A stretch of 64,000 nt of DNA from Spironucleus salmonicida (lineage: Eukaryota > Fornicata > Diplomonadida > Hexamitidae): NCBI GenBank assembly GCA_000497125.2, contig CM035320.1, positions 1,664,001-1,728,000 of the forward strand, written 5' to 3'. Positions 21,850 to 35,200 of the stretch are shown here, piece after piece; position 1 is the stretch's first letter, and the number at the start of each line of letters is the position of its first letter. A program made the position numbers and the translations under genes. Below the pieces are notes generated by a model. The model saw nothing but the letters and a program-made list of their open reading frames with translations. It was not told where the DNA came from and did no database searches.

Positions 21850-22230
21850 TAGAATTATAACACTCAACCCACAATCTTCATTCCGCACCAGCCTGCAGTT
21901 CATCGGCACTCAGGCTGGTGCTCAACCACATATCATAGAATCGGTAAACCGTTAAAGACCACCTGGTATCCTAATGCAATAAGTGCTCCCATCATCCGCA
22001 TACCAGCACTGACTCACACCAATCAGGCAGCAGGTGCACCTGATAGTTGGCATGGAACTGCTACATTGGACTGGATACCTTTCACATTGAGCAGAATTAA
22101 GAGCGAACCCCACCCCACCTAAACTAATATGCTGCTCTCCCAGCGATCTTCAGGCGAGCACTGTTATTTTGATGCATATCAGGACGCCTGAGCTGCTGCC
22201 TCCGGTTCATGCTAACAGTGGGGCATGCAC
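21850..22230. other. GC-richer island of unknown origin
   Basis: Base composition rises sharply (Pro- and Ala-type codons; ccc, gca and ctg runs) compared with the AT-rich flanks. Two different plus-strand frames give 50-60 residues of non-repetitive protein-like sequence (IGTQAGAQPHIIESV; APDSWHGTATLDWIPF) with TGA between. No family was recognised. Could be a fragment of a degraded mobile or transferred element. Confidence 0.35.
21885..21921. repeat. Perfect 11-bp inverted repeat, 15-nt loop
   Basis: gcaccagcctg at 21885-21895 and its exact reverse complement caggctggtgc at 21911-21921. A GC-rich, stable hairpin inside the GC-richer island. Function unknown. Confidence 0.7.
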
Positions 22231-23271
22231 AGATAAACTACGGTTGACTCGAATATGAGATAGGTGTATAGAATATAATGCATAAATATATAATATAATT
22301 TAGAGAATGCAGAATATATACTATTTACACTTTAGCACTGAGCCTATATTGGTTATGCCCAGAGGATATATATGATAATAGATATACTAGGCTAGCACGC
22401 ACTAGTGAAATACTAAGTTCGGTAAGTTAGTTAGCTAGCGTCCTCAAGCAGCTAGTTGCTAGCTAGCAAGAGCTTGGGTAAGATTAAAGCACGAATGAAG
22501 AGCTACCTTTAATGGTACGGTAAGGATCCCCATCTGCCGCATTATACTATACCCCAATAGAAGCATATCGGAATATATTCTATTAGACGAATTTGTATAT
22601 AACGAGGTTAGGGAGTATATTGCTAGCCTAAACTATTTATAATAGTATTTAGTATGAATATATCTAGTTATAATAATATCAAAACACAAAGATACTGTGT
22701 TCGAAAAAGCAATCTAATACAGCGACGGAGAAGGGAAAGTTAATCAGAAAGTCAAAAACAAGAGATTAAAATTGCATATGGATATCATACCCAGAGCGAG
22801 CATACTATAGTTTAGCTTTTGATGGGTTCGATGGATATGAAAACTTGCGTATAGAGCTAATCGTTCTATTTCGCTACAGCATTACTGGTAGGTTTTAGGC
22901 ATCAAATGTATTGCAAGCACCTATTTCGTTAAGTACAAGACGATGCCTCGGTTGCCAATAAGTTTTGATATTGGGTCCTACATTCTTGGGCATGGAAGCA
23001 CAATATTGGACTTAGTGTATTCTGCTATAAAATAACACTTTCGGTACAATATTGGTACTAAATTATTATAGTAGTAATACTAGCAGTAATTCTATATTAC
23101 CTTCCACATATCAATATCACATATATTTAATATATGGGTAGAACTTAGCGAAGCGGATATGCTAGATGGGGAGTATGGTTCTGCCAGTAGGCACTTAGCA
23201 CGCCTGTAAGAATAAATGGCTGGGAAGTTTGGACATAAAGGTATCAGCTGGCTTTCTAATGTTTGCTTTAG
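22231..23271. other. Gene-poor left flank of the satellite array
   Basis: About 1 kb without a credible gene. It has clusters of ctag-containing words (gctagctagcaag, about 22455) and mixed composition unlike both the gene region and the array. No tRNA or rRNA signature was recognised. It runs into the first partial B module near 23272. Confidence 0.4.
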
Positions 23272-24470
23272 CCGGTGGCGAGGATAGCGCTAGCTGGTGG
23301 TCAGGATCCAGCGAGGTAGCAGCAATAACGTAATTTATCGAGAGCAGGGTTGAACTTATGCTAGCTTAGGACTTCCACATTTTGGTGCTACGAGGCTGAG
23401 TCGATGCTGTTGGCATACTGAATAATGGTTTACTCTTCATATTTGGCATAGGTGGCTGCTACTGAACTGGGTACCACCAGTACTGGTACCCCAAGTAGTT
23501 CCATAGACAGCACCAAGGCAGGCGTGAGTGGTACTGGGATAGTGCTGGATGATTATACAATACTATAGTATATATAGTAATATCTTAATTGGAGTTTAGT
23601 AGTATATATGCATTGGGAGTGGTGCCTATAAGGATATTTAGCATATTACTATTGTATTTATAGAATATACTACTATGCTTACTAATATATATTCACTTAT
23701 GAGCCCAGGTGCACAGTAGCCTAAGAAGGCTATTCTTACTAGTAATGCAAGCACAGGCTATGCCGAATACTGTTTGTATATTCTATCTTTAATACCCGGA
23801 TGCTGCATAATCTATCAAAAATGATACTCTGCAGTCTCACTCGGTATGCTGCTTAAGACCGAAGCATAGGGATAGATGAGTTTTAGCTTGTAACGACGAC
23901 TCGCAGGATGAGTTTTACCAAAGCGAGGTCAGCGAGAGTGTGGCTATCAGGGTGACGAGATGGCGCTAGCTGGTGGTCAGGACCCAGCGAGGTAGCAATA
24001 TCATAATTTAGCAAGAATAGGGTTGGACTTATGCTAGCTTAGGCCTTCCACATTTTGGTGCTACGACCCTGAGTTGCGGCTGTTGGCATACTGAATAATG
24101 GTTTACTCTTCATATTTGGCATAGGTGGCTGCTAGTGAAGTGGGTACCACTAGTACGGTACCCCAAGTAGTTCCATAGACAGCACCAAGGCAGGCGTGAG
24201 TGGTACTGGGATAGTGCTTGATGAGTATGCAATACTATAGTATATATAGTAATAGCTTAATTGGAGTTTAGTAGTATATATGCATTGGGAGTGGTGCTTG
24301 TAAGGATATTTAGTATATACTATTGTATTTATATAATATACTACTATGCTTACTAATATATATTCACTTATGAGCCCAGGTGCACAGTACACTAGGAAGG
24401 GTATTCTTACCTGTAGAGTACAAGCACAGGCTATGCCGAAGACTGTTTGTATTCTATCTTTAATAACTAT

Positions 24471-24815
24471 CTGCTACTGAAGTGGGTACCACTAGTACTG
24501 GTACCCCAAGTATTTCCATAGATAGTGCTAAGGTAGGCATGAGTGGTACTGGCATAGTGCTTGATGACAATGCAATACTATAGTATATATAGTAATATCT
24601 TAATTGGAGTTTAGTAGTATATATGCATTGGGAGTGGTGCTTGTAAGGATATTTAGTATATACTATTGTATTTATATAATATACTACTATGCTTACTAAT
24701 ATATATTCACTTATGAGCCCAGGTGCACAGTACACTAGGAAGGGTATTCTTACCTGTAGAGTACAAGCACAGGCTATGCCGAAGACTGTTTGTATATTCT
24801 ATCTTTAATAACTAT
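24471..24815 (+). repeat. Representative A module (345 bp)
   Basis: One complete A unit in an A-A context. In order it holds the palindromic cluster gggtaccactagtactgg (24484-24506), gcatgagtggtactggc, the perfect palindrome atactatagtat (24575-24586), an AT-rich tract with several near-palindromic tat/ata words, and the Y-shaped end agcacaggctatgccgaag. The next unit begins 345 bp later; other A-A periods in the array measure 341-345 bp. Confidence 0.9.
24484..24506. repeat. Inverted repeat within each A module
   Basis: gggtacca, a 7-nt spacer containing ctagtac, then tggtaccc: 8-bp perfect arms. Many units carry variants that destroy the right arm (ctgctacccc, or ctggacccc with two bases missing), while some carry accagtactggt, which is palindromic over 12 bp. 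It is the most variable site in the unit. Confidence 0.75.
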
Positions 24816-27800
24816 CTGCTACTGAAGTGGGCACCACTAGTACTGGTACCCCAAGTATTTCCATAGATAGCACCAAGGCAGGCGTGAGTGGTACTGGGAT
24901 AGTGCTTGATGAGTATACAATACTATAGTATATATAGTAATATCTTAATTGGAGTTTAGTAGTATATATGCATTGGGAGTGGTGCTTGTAAGGATATTTA
25001 GTATATACTATTGTATTTATATAATATACTACTATGCTTACTAATATATATTCACTTATGAGCCCAGGTACAAAGTACACTAGGAAGGGTATTCTCACTA
25101 GTAATGCAAGCACAGGCTATGCCGAAGACTGCATGTATTTTATCTTTAATAACTATCTGCTACTGAAGTGGGCACCACTAGTACTGGACCCCAAGTAGTT
25201 CCATAGATAGCACCAAGGCAGGCGTGAGTGGTACTGGGATAGTGATTGATGAGTATACAATACTATAGTATATATAGTAATATCTTAATTGGAGTTTAGT
25301 AGTATATATGCATTGGGAGTGGTGCTTGTAAGGATATTTAGTATATACTATTGTATTTATATAATATACTACTATGCTTACTAATATATATTCACTTATG
25401 AGCCCAGGTACAAAGTAGCACTAGGAAGGGTATTCTTACCTGTAGAGTACAAGCACAGGCTATGCCGAAGACTGCTTGTATTTTATCTTTAATACCCGCA
25501 TGATGCATAATCTATCAAACATGATACTCTGCAGTCTCACCCGGTATGCTGCTTAAGACAGAAGCATAGGGATGGATGAGTTTTAAATGGTAACGACGAC
25601 TCGCAGGATGAGTTTTGCCAAAGCGAGGTCAGCGAGAGTGTGGCTATCAGGGTGACGAGATAGCGCTAGCTGGTGGTCAGGACCCAGCGAGGTAGCAATA
25701 TCATAATTTATTAAGAACAGGACTGACCTTATGCTAGCTTAGGCCTTCCACATTTTGGTGCTACGAGCCTGAGTCGATGCTGTTGGCATAGTGTATAATG
25801 GCTTAACCTTCATATTTGGCATAGCTGGCTGCTACTGAAGTGGGTACCACTAGTACTGCTACCCCAAGTAGTTCCATAGACAGCACCAAGGCAGGCGTGA
25901 GTGGTACTGGGATAGTGCTTGATGAGTATGCAATACTATAGTATATATAGTAATAGCTTAATTGGAGTTTAGTAGTATATATGCATTGGGAGTGGTGCCT
26001 ATAAGGATATTTAGTATATTACTATTGTATTTATATAATATACTACTATGCTTACTAATATATATTCACTTATGAGCCCAGGTACACAGTAGCACTAGGA
26101 AGGGTATTCTTACCTGTAGAGTACAAGCACAGGCTATGCCGAAGACTGCTTGTATTTTATCTTTAATAACTATCTGCTACTGAAGTGGGTACCACTAGTA
26201 CTGGTACCCCAAGTATTTCCATAGATAGTGCTAAGGCAGGCGTGAGTGGTACTGGGATAGTGCTTGATGACAATGCAATACTATAGTATATATAGTAATA
26301 TCTTAATTGGAGTTTAGTAGTATATATGCATTGGGAGTGGTGCTTGTAAGGATATTTAGTATATACTATTGTATTTATATAATATACTACTATGCTTACT
26401 AATATATATTCACTTATGAGCCCAGGTGCACAGTACACTAGGAAGGGTATTCTTACCTGTAGAGTACAAGCACAGGCTATGCCGAAGACTGTTTGTATAT
26501 TCTATCTTTAATAACTATCTGCTACTGAAGTGGGTACCACTAGTACTGGTACCCCAAGTATTTCCATAGATAGTGCTAAGGCAGGCGTGAGTGGTACTGG
26601 GATAGTGCTTGATGACAATGCAATACTATAGTATATATAGTAATATCTTAATTGGAGTTTAGTAGTATATATGCATTGGGAGTGGTGCTTGTAAGGATAT
26701 TTAGTATATACTATTGTACTTATATAATATACTACTATGCTTACTAATACATATTCACTTATGAGCCCAGGTGCACAGTACACTAGGAAGGGTATTCTTA
26801 CCTGTAGAGTACAAGCACAGGCTATGCCGAAGACTGTTTGTATTCTATCTTTAATAACTATCTGCTACTGAAGTGGGCACCACTAGTACTGGTACCCCAA
26901 GTATTTCCATAGATAGTGCTAAGGCAGGCGTGAGTGGTACTGGGATAGTGCTTGATGACAATGCAATACTATAGTATATATAGTAATATCTTAATTGGAG
27001 TTTAGTAGTATATATGCATTGGGAGTGGTGCTTGTAAGGATATTTAGTATATACTATTGTACTTATAGAATATACTACTATGCTTACTAATATATATTCA
27101 CTTATGAGCCCAGGTGCACAGTAGCCTAAGAAGGCTATTCTTACTAGTAATGCAAGCACAGGCTATGCCGAATACTGTTTGTATATTCTATCTTTAATAC
27201 CCGGATGCTGCATAATCTATCAAAAATGATACTCTGCAGTCTCACTCGGTATGCTGCTTAAGACCGAAGCATAGGGATAGATGAGTTTTAGCTTGTAACG
27301 ACGACTCGCAGGATGAGTTTTACCAAAGCGAGGTCAGCGAGAGTGTGGCTATCAGGGTGACGAGATGGCGCTAGCTGGTGTTCAGGACCCAGCGAGGTAG
27401 CAATACCGTAATTTATTAAGAACAGGACTGACCTTATGCTAGCTTAGGCCTTCCACATTTTGGTGCTACGAGCCTGAGTCGATGCTGTTGGCATAGTGTA
27501 TAATGGCTTAACCTTCATATTTGGCATAGCTGGCTGCTACTGAACTGGGTACCACTAGTACTGCTACCCCAAGTAGTTCCATAGACAGCACCAAGGCAGG
27601 CGTGAGTGGTACTGGGATAGTGATTGATGACAATGCAATACTATAGTATATATAGTAATAGCTTAATTGGAGTTTAGTAGTATAGATGCATTGGGAGTGG
27701 TGCTTGTAAGGATATTTAGTATATACTATTGTACTTATAGAATATACTACTATGCTTACTAATATATATTCACTTATGAGCCCAGGTGCACAGTACACTA

Positions 27801-27876
27801 GGAAGGGTATTCTCACTAGTAATGCAAGCACAGGCTATGCCGAAGACTGTTTGTATATTCTATCTTTAATAACTAT

Positions 27877-28548
27877 CTGCTACTGAAGTGGGCACCACTA
27901 GTACTGGTACCCCAAGTATTTCCATAGATAGCACCAAGGCAGGCGTGAGTGGTACTGGGATAGTGCTTGATGAGTATACAATACTATAGTATATATAGTA
28001 ATATCTTAATTGGAGTTTAGTAGTATATATGCATTGGGAGTGGTGCTTGTAAGGATATTTAGTATATACTATTATATTTATATAATATACTACTATGCTT
28101 ACTAATATATATTCACTTATGAGCCCAGGTGCACAGTACACTAGGAAGGGTATTCTTACCTGTAGAGTACAAGCACAGGCTATGCCGAAGACTGCTTGTA
28201 TTTTATCTTTAATACCCGCATGATGCATAATCTATCAAACATGATACTCTGCAGTCTCACCCGGTATGCTGCTTAAGACAGAAGCATAGGGATGGATGAG
28301 TTTTAAATGGTAACGACGACTCGCAGGATGAGTTTTGCCAAAGCGAGGTCAGCGAGAGTGTGGCTATCAGGGTGACGAGATAGCGCTAGCTGGTGGTCAG
28401 GACCCAGCGAGGTAGCAATACCGTAATTTATTAAGAACAGGACTGACCTTATGCTAGCTTAGGCCTTCCACATTTTGGTGCTACGAGCCTGAGTCGATGC
28501 TGTTGGCATAGTGTATAATGGCTTAACCTTCATATTTGGCATAGCTGG
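27877..28548 (+). repeat. Representative A+B composite unit (672 bp)
   Basis: A at 27877-28214 and B at 28215-28548. B is GC-richer than A and contains gatactctgcagtctcacc, cgacgactcgcaggatgag, aaagcgaggtcagcgagag, gatagcgctagctggtgg and tatgctagcttaggccttc. B always sits between ctttaata and ctgctactgaa of successive A modules, replacing the 5-bp actat of the A-A junction. Confidence 0.9.
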
Positions 28549-31500
28549 CTGCTACTGAAGTGGGTACCACTAGTACTGCTACCCCAAGTAGTTCCATAGA
28601 CAGCACCAAGGTAGGCGTGAGTGGTACTGCCGTAGTGCTTGATGACAATGCAATACTATAGTATATATAGTAATAACTTAAATGGAGTTTAGTAGTATAT
28701 ATGCATTGGGAGTGGTGCTTGTAAGGATATTTAGTATATACTATTGTATTTATATAATATACTACTATGCTTACTAATATATATTCACTTATGAGCCCAG
28801 GTACAAAGTAGCACTAGGAAGGGTATTCTTACCTGTAGAGTACAAGCACAGGCTATGCCGAAGACTGCTTGTATTTTATCTTTAATACCCGCATGATGCA
28901 TAATCTATCAAACATGATACTCTGCAGTCTCACCCGGTATGCTGCTTAAGACAGAAGCCTAGGGATAGATGAGTTTTAAATGGTAACGACGACTCGCAGG
29001 ATGAGTTTTGCCAAAGCGAGGTCAGCGAGAGTGTGGCTATCAGGGTGACGAGATAGCGCTAGCTGGTGGTCAGGACCCAGCGAGGTAGCAATACCGTAAT
29101 TTATTAAGAACAGGACTGACCTTATGCTAGCTTAGGCCTTCCACATTTTGGTGCTACGAGCCTGAGTCGATGCTGTTGGCATAGTGTATAATGGCTTAAC
29201 CTTCATATTTGGCATAGCTGGCTGCTACTGAACTGGGTACCACTAGTACGGTACCCCAAGTAGTTCCATAGACAGCACCAAGGCAGGCGTGAGTGGTACT
29301 GGGATAGTGCTTGATGAGTATGCAATACTATAGTATATATAGTAATAGCTTAATTGGAGTTTAGTAGTATATATGCATTGGGAGTGGTGCCTATAAGGAT
29401 ATTTAGTATATACTATTGTATTTATATAATATACTACTATGCTTACTAATATATATTCACTTATGAGCCCAGGTGCAAAGTACACTAAGAAGGCTATTCT
29501 CACTAGTAATGCAAGCACAGGCTATGCCGAAGACTGCTTGTATTTTATCTTTAATAACTATCTGCTACTGAAGTGGGTACCACTAGTACTGCTACCCCAA
29601 GTAGTTCCATAGATAGCACCAAGGCAGGCGTGAGTGGTACTGGGATAGTGCTTGATGAGTATGCAATACTATAGTATATATAGTAATATCTTAATTGGAG
29701 TTTAGTAGTATATATGCATTGGGAGTGGTGCCTATAAGGATATTTAGTATATTACTATTGTATTTATATAATATACTACTATGCTTACTAATATATATTC
29801 ACTTATGAGCCCAGGTGCACAGTACACTAGGAAGGGTATTCTTACCTGTAGAGTACAAGCACAGGCTATGCCGAAGACTGCTTGTATTTTATCTTTAATA
29901 CCCGCATGATGCATAATCTATCAAACATGATACTCTGCAGTCTCACCCGGTATGCTGCTTAAGACAGAAGCATAGGGATGGATGAGTTTTAAATGGTAAC
30001 GACGACTCGCAGGATGAGTTTTGCCAAAGCGAGGTCAGCGAGAGTGTGGCTATCAGGGTGACGAGATAGCGCTAGCTGGTGGTCAGGACCCAGCGAGGTA
30101 GCAATATCATAATTTATTAAGAACAGGACTGACCTTATGCTAGCTTAGGCCTTCCACATTTTGGTGCTACGAGCCTGAGTCGATGCTGTTGGCATAGTGT
30201 ATAATGGCTTAACCTTCATATTTGGCATAGCTGGCTGCTACTGAAGTGGGTACCACTAGTACTGCTACCCCAAGTAGTTCCATAGATAGCACCAAGGCAG
30301 GCGTGAGTGGTACTGGGATAGTGCTTGATGAGTATACAATACTATAGTATATATAGTAATATCTTAATTGGAGTTTAGTAGTATATATGCATTGGGAGTG
30401 GTGCTTGTAAGGATATTTAGTATATACTATTGTATTTATATAATATACTACTATGCTTACTAATATATATTCACTTATGAGCCCAGGTGCAAAGTACACT
30501 AAGAAGGCTATTCTCACTAGTAATGCAAGCACAGGCTATGCCGAAGACTGCTTGTATTTTATCTTTAATAACTATCTGCTACTGAAGTGGGTACCACTAG
30601 TACTGCTACCCCAAGTAGTTCCATAGACAGCACCAAGGTAGGCGTGAGTGGTACTGCCGTAGTGCTTGATGACAATGCAATACTATAGTATATATAGTAA
30701 TATCTTAATTGGAGTTTAGTAGTATATATGCATTGGGAGTGGTGCTTGTAAGGATATTTAGTATATTACTATTGTACTTATATAATATACTACTATGCTT
30801 ACTAATATATATTCACTTATGAGCCCAGGTGCACAGTAGCACTAAGAAGGGTATTCTTACCTGTAGAGTACAAGCACAGGCTATGCCGAAGACTGCTTGT
30901 ATTTTATCTTTAATACCCGCATGATGCATAATCTATCAAACATGATACTCTGCAGTCTCACCCGGTATGCTGCTTAAGACAGAAGCATAGGGATGGATGA
31001 GTTTTAAATGGTAACGACGACTCGCAGGATGAGTTTTGCCAAAGCGAGGTCAGCGAGAGTGTTGCTATCAGGGTGACGAGATAGCGCTAGCTGGTGGTCA
31101 GGACCCAGCGAGGTAGCAATATCATAATTTATTAAGAACAGGACTGACCTTATGCTAGCTTAGGCCTTCCACATTTTGGTGCTACGAGCCTGAGTCGATG
31201 CTGTTGGCATAGTGTATAATGGCTTAACCTTCATATTTGGCATAGCTGGCTGCTACTGAACTGGGTACCACTAGTACTGGTACCCCAAGTATTTCCATAG
31301 ACAGCACCAAGGCAGGCGTGAGTGGTACTGGGATAGTGATTGATGACAATGCAATACTATAGTATATATAGTAATATCTTAATTGGAGTTTAGTAGTATA
31401 TATGCATTGGGAGTGGTGCTTGTAAGGATATTTAGTATATTACTATTGTACTTATATAATATACTACTATGCTTACTAATATATATTCACTTATGAGCCC

Positions 31501-32257
31501 AGGTGCACAGTACACTAGGAAGGGTATTCTCACTAGTAATGCAAGCACAGGCTATGCCGAAGACTGTTTGTATTCTATCTTTAATAACTATCTGCTACTG
31601 AAGTGGGTACCACTAGTACTGCTACCCCAAGTATTTCCATAGATAGTGCTAAGGTAGGCATGAGTGGTACTGGCATAGTGCTTGATGAGTATGCAATACT
31701 ATAGTATATATAGTAATATCTTAATTGGAGTTTAGTAGTATATATGCATTGGGAGTGGTGCTTGTAAGGATATTTAGTATATACTATTGTACTTATATAA
31801 TATACTACTATGCTTACTAATACATATTCACTTATGAGCCCAGGTACACAGTAGCACTAGGAAGGGTATTCTTACCTGTAGAGTACAAGCACAGGCTATG
31901 CCGAAGACTGTTTGTATTCTATCTTTAATAACTATCTGCTACTGAAGTGGGTACCACTAGTACTGGTACCCCAAGTATTTCCATAGATAGTGCTAAGGCA
32001 GGCGTGAGTGGTACTGGGATAGTGCTTGATGACAATGCAATACTATAGTATATATAGTAATATCTTAATTGGAGTTTAGTAGTATATATGCATTGGGAGT
32101 GGTGCTTGTAAGGATATTTAGTATATTACTATTGTACTTATATAATATACTACTATGCTTACTAATACATATTCACTTATGAGCCCAGGTGCACAGTACA
32201 CTAGGAAGGGTATTCTTACCTGTAGAGTACAAGCACAGGCTATGCCGAAGACTGCTT

Positions 32258-32290
32258 GTATATTCTATGTGTAGTACCTGCCTGCTACTG
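32258..32290 (+). repeat. Third type of A-A junction
   Basis: Instead of tatctttaataactatctgc, the junction here reads tattctatgtgtagtacctgcctgctactg. The same alternative junction recurs near 52917-52945 and 55634-55660. It shows that a third join variant has been copied within the array. Confidence 0.85.
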
Positions 32291-35200
32291 AAGTGGGTAC
32301 CACTAGTACTGCTACCCCAAGTAGTTCCATAGACAGCACCAAGGCAGGCGTGAGTGGTACTGGGATAGTGCTTGATGACAATGCAATACTATAGTATATA
32401 TAGTAATATCTTAATTGGAGTTTAGTAGTATATATGCATTGGGAGTGGTGCTTGTAAGGATATTTAGTATATACTATTGTACTTATATAATATACTACTA
32501 TGCTTACTAATATATATTCACTTATGAGCCCAGGTGCACAGTACACTAGGAAGGGTATTCTTACCTGTAGAGTACAAGCACAGGCTATGCCGAAGACTGT
32601 TTGTATTCTATCTTTAATAACTATCTGCTACTGAAGTGGGCACCACTAGTACTGGACCCCAAGTAGTTCCATAGACAGCACCAAGGCAGGCGTGAGTGGT
32701 ACTGGGATAGTGCTTGATGACAATGCAATACTATAGTATATATAGTAATAACTTAAATGGAGTTTAGTAGTATATATGCATTGGGAGTGGTGCTTGTAAG
32801 GATATTTAGTATATTACTATTGTACTTATATAATATACTACTATGCTTACTAATACATATTCACTTATGAGCCCAGGTGCAAAGTACACTAGGAAGGGTA
32901 TTCTCACTAGTAATGCAAGCACAGGCTATGCCGAAGACTGCATGTATTTTATCTTTAATACCCGCATGATGCATAATCTATCAAACATGATACTCTGCAG
33001 TCTCACCCGGTATGCTGCTTAAGACAGAAGCATAGGGATGGATGAGTTTTAAATGGTAACGACGACTCGCAGGATGAGTTTTACCAAAGCGAGGTCAGCG
33101 AGAGTGTGGCTATCAGGGTGACGAGATAGCGCTAGCTGGTGGTCAGGACCCAGCGAGGTAGCAATATCATAATTTATTAAGAACAGGACTGACCTTATGC
33201 TAGCTTAGGCCTTCCACATTTTGGTGCTACGAGCCTGAGTCGATGCTGTTGGCATAGTGTATAATGGCTTAACCTTCATATTTGGCATAGCTGGCTGCTA
33301 CTGAAGTGGGTACCACTAGTACTGCTACCCCAAGTAGTTCCATAGATAGCACCAAGGCAGGCGTGAGTGGTACTGGGATAGTGCTTGATGAGTATACAAT
33401 ACTATAGTATATATAGTAATATCTTAATTGGAGTTTAGTAGTATATATGCATTGGGAGTGGTGCTTGTAAGGATATTTAGTATATACTATTGTATTTATA
33501 TAATATACTACTATGCTTACTAATATATATTCACTTATGAGCCCAGGTGCAAAGTACACTAAGAAGGCTATTCTCACTAGTAATGCAAGCACAGGCTATG
33601 CCGAAGACTGCTTGTATTTTATCTTTAATAACTATCTGCTACTGAAGTGGGTACCACTAGTACTGCTACCCCAAGTAGTTCCATAGACAGCACCAAGGTA
33701 GGCGTGAGTGGTACTGCCGTAGTGCTTGATGACAATGCAATACTATAGTATATATAGTAATATCTTAATTGGAGTTTAGTAGTATATATGCATTGGGAGT
33801 GGTGCTTGTAAGGATATTTAGTATATTACTATTGTACTTATATAATATACTACTATACTTACTAATATATATTCACTTATGAGCCCAGGTGCACAGTAGC
33901 ACTAGGAAGGGTATTCTTACCTGTAGAGTACAAGCACAGGCTATGCCGAAGACTGTTTGTATTCTATCTTTAATAACTATCTGCTACTGAAGTGGGTACC
34001 ACTAGTACTGCTACCCCAAGTAGTTCCATAGACAGCACCAAGGCAGGCGTGAGTGGTACTGGGATAGTGCTTGATGACAATGCAATACTATAGTATATAT
34101 AGTAATATCTTAAATGGAGTTTAGTAGTATGTATGCATTGGGAGTGGTGCCTATAAGGATATTTAGTATATTACTATTGTATTTATATAATATACTACTA
34201 TGCTTACTAATATATATTCACTTATGAGCCCAGGTGCACAGTACACTAGGAAGGGTATTCTTACCTGTAGAGTACAAGCACAGGCTATGCCGAAGACTGT
34301 TTGTATTCTATCTTTAATAACTATCTGCTACTGAAGTGGGTACCACTAGTACTGCTACCCCAAGTAGTTCCATAGACAGCACCAAGGCAGGCGTGAGTGG
34401 TACTGGGATAGTGCTTGATGACAATGCAATACTATAGTATATATAGTAATATCTTAAATGGAGTTTAGTAGTATGTATGCATTGGGAGTGGTGCCTATAA
34501 GGATATTTAGTATATTACTATTGTATTTATATAATATACTACTATGCTTACTAATATATATTCACTTATGAGCCCAGGTGCACAGTACACTAGGAAGGCT
34601 ATTCTCACTAGTAATGCAAGCACAGGCTATGCCGAAGACTGCTTGTATTTTATCTTTAATAACTATCTGCTACTGAAGTGGGTACCACTAGTACTGCTAC
34701 CCCAAGTAGTTCCATAGATAGCACCAAGGCAGGCGTGAGTGGTACTGGGATAGTGATTGATGACAATGCAATACTATAGTATATATAGTAATAGCTTAAT
34801 TGGAGTTTAGTAGTATAGATGCATTGGGAGTGGTGCTTATAAGGATATTTAGCATATTACTATTGTACTTATATAATATACTACTATGCTTACTAATATA
34901 TATTCACTTATGAGCCCAGGTGCACAGTACACTAGGAAGGGTATTCTTACCTGTAGAGTACAAGCACAGGCTATGCCGAAGACTGTTTGTATTCTATCTT
35001 TAATAACTATCTGCTACTGAAGTGGGCACCACTAGTACTGCTACCCCAAGTAGTTCCATAGACAGCACCAAGGTAGGCGTGAGTGGTACTGCCGTAGTGC
35101 TTGATGACAATGCAATACTATAGTATATATAGTAATATCTTAATTGGAGTTTAGTAGTATATATGCATTGGGAGTGGTGCTTGTAAGGATATTTAGTATA

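Noticed and set aside
22229-22940. Possible tRNA genes (ggttcgatgg and gttcgaaaa words)
   Set aside because: No matching acceptor stems or D/anticodon arms could be built around these words.
22231-23271. Transposon terminal repeats flanking the array
   Set aside because: Compared the 22.2-23.3 kb and 59.2-59.5 kb flanks by eye; no shared terminal inverted repeats or target duplications beyond the partial B modules.
24395-24425. Mini-intron on the minus strand (CAG/GTAAG ... TTCCTAG) in A modules
   Set aside because: The donor-like and acceptor-like words are only about 19 nt apart and occur in non-coding repeat; coincidence.
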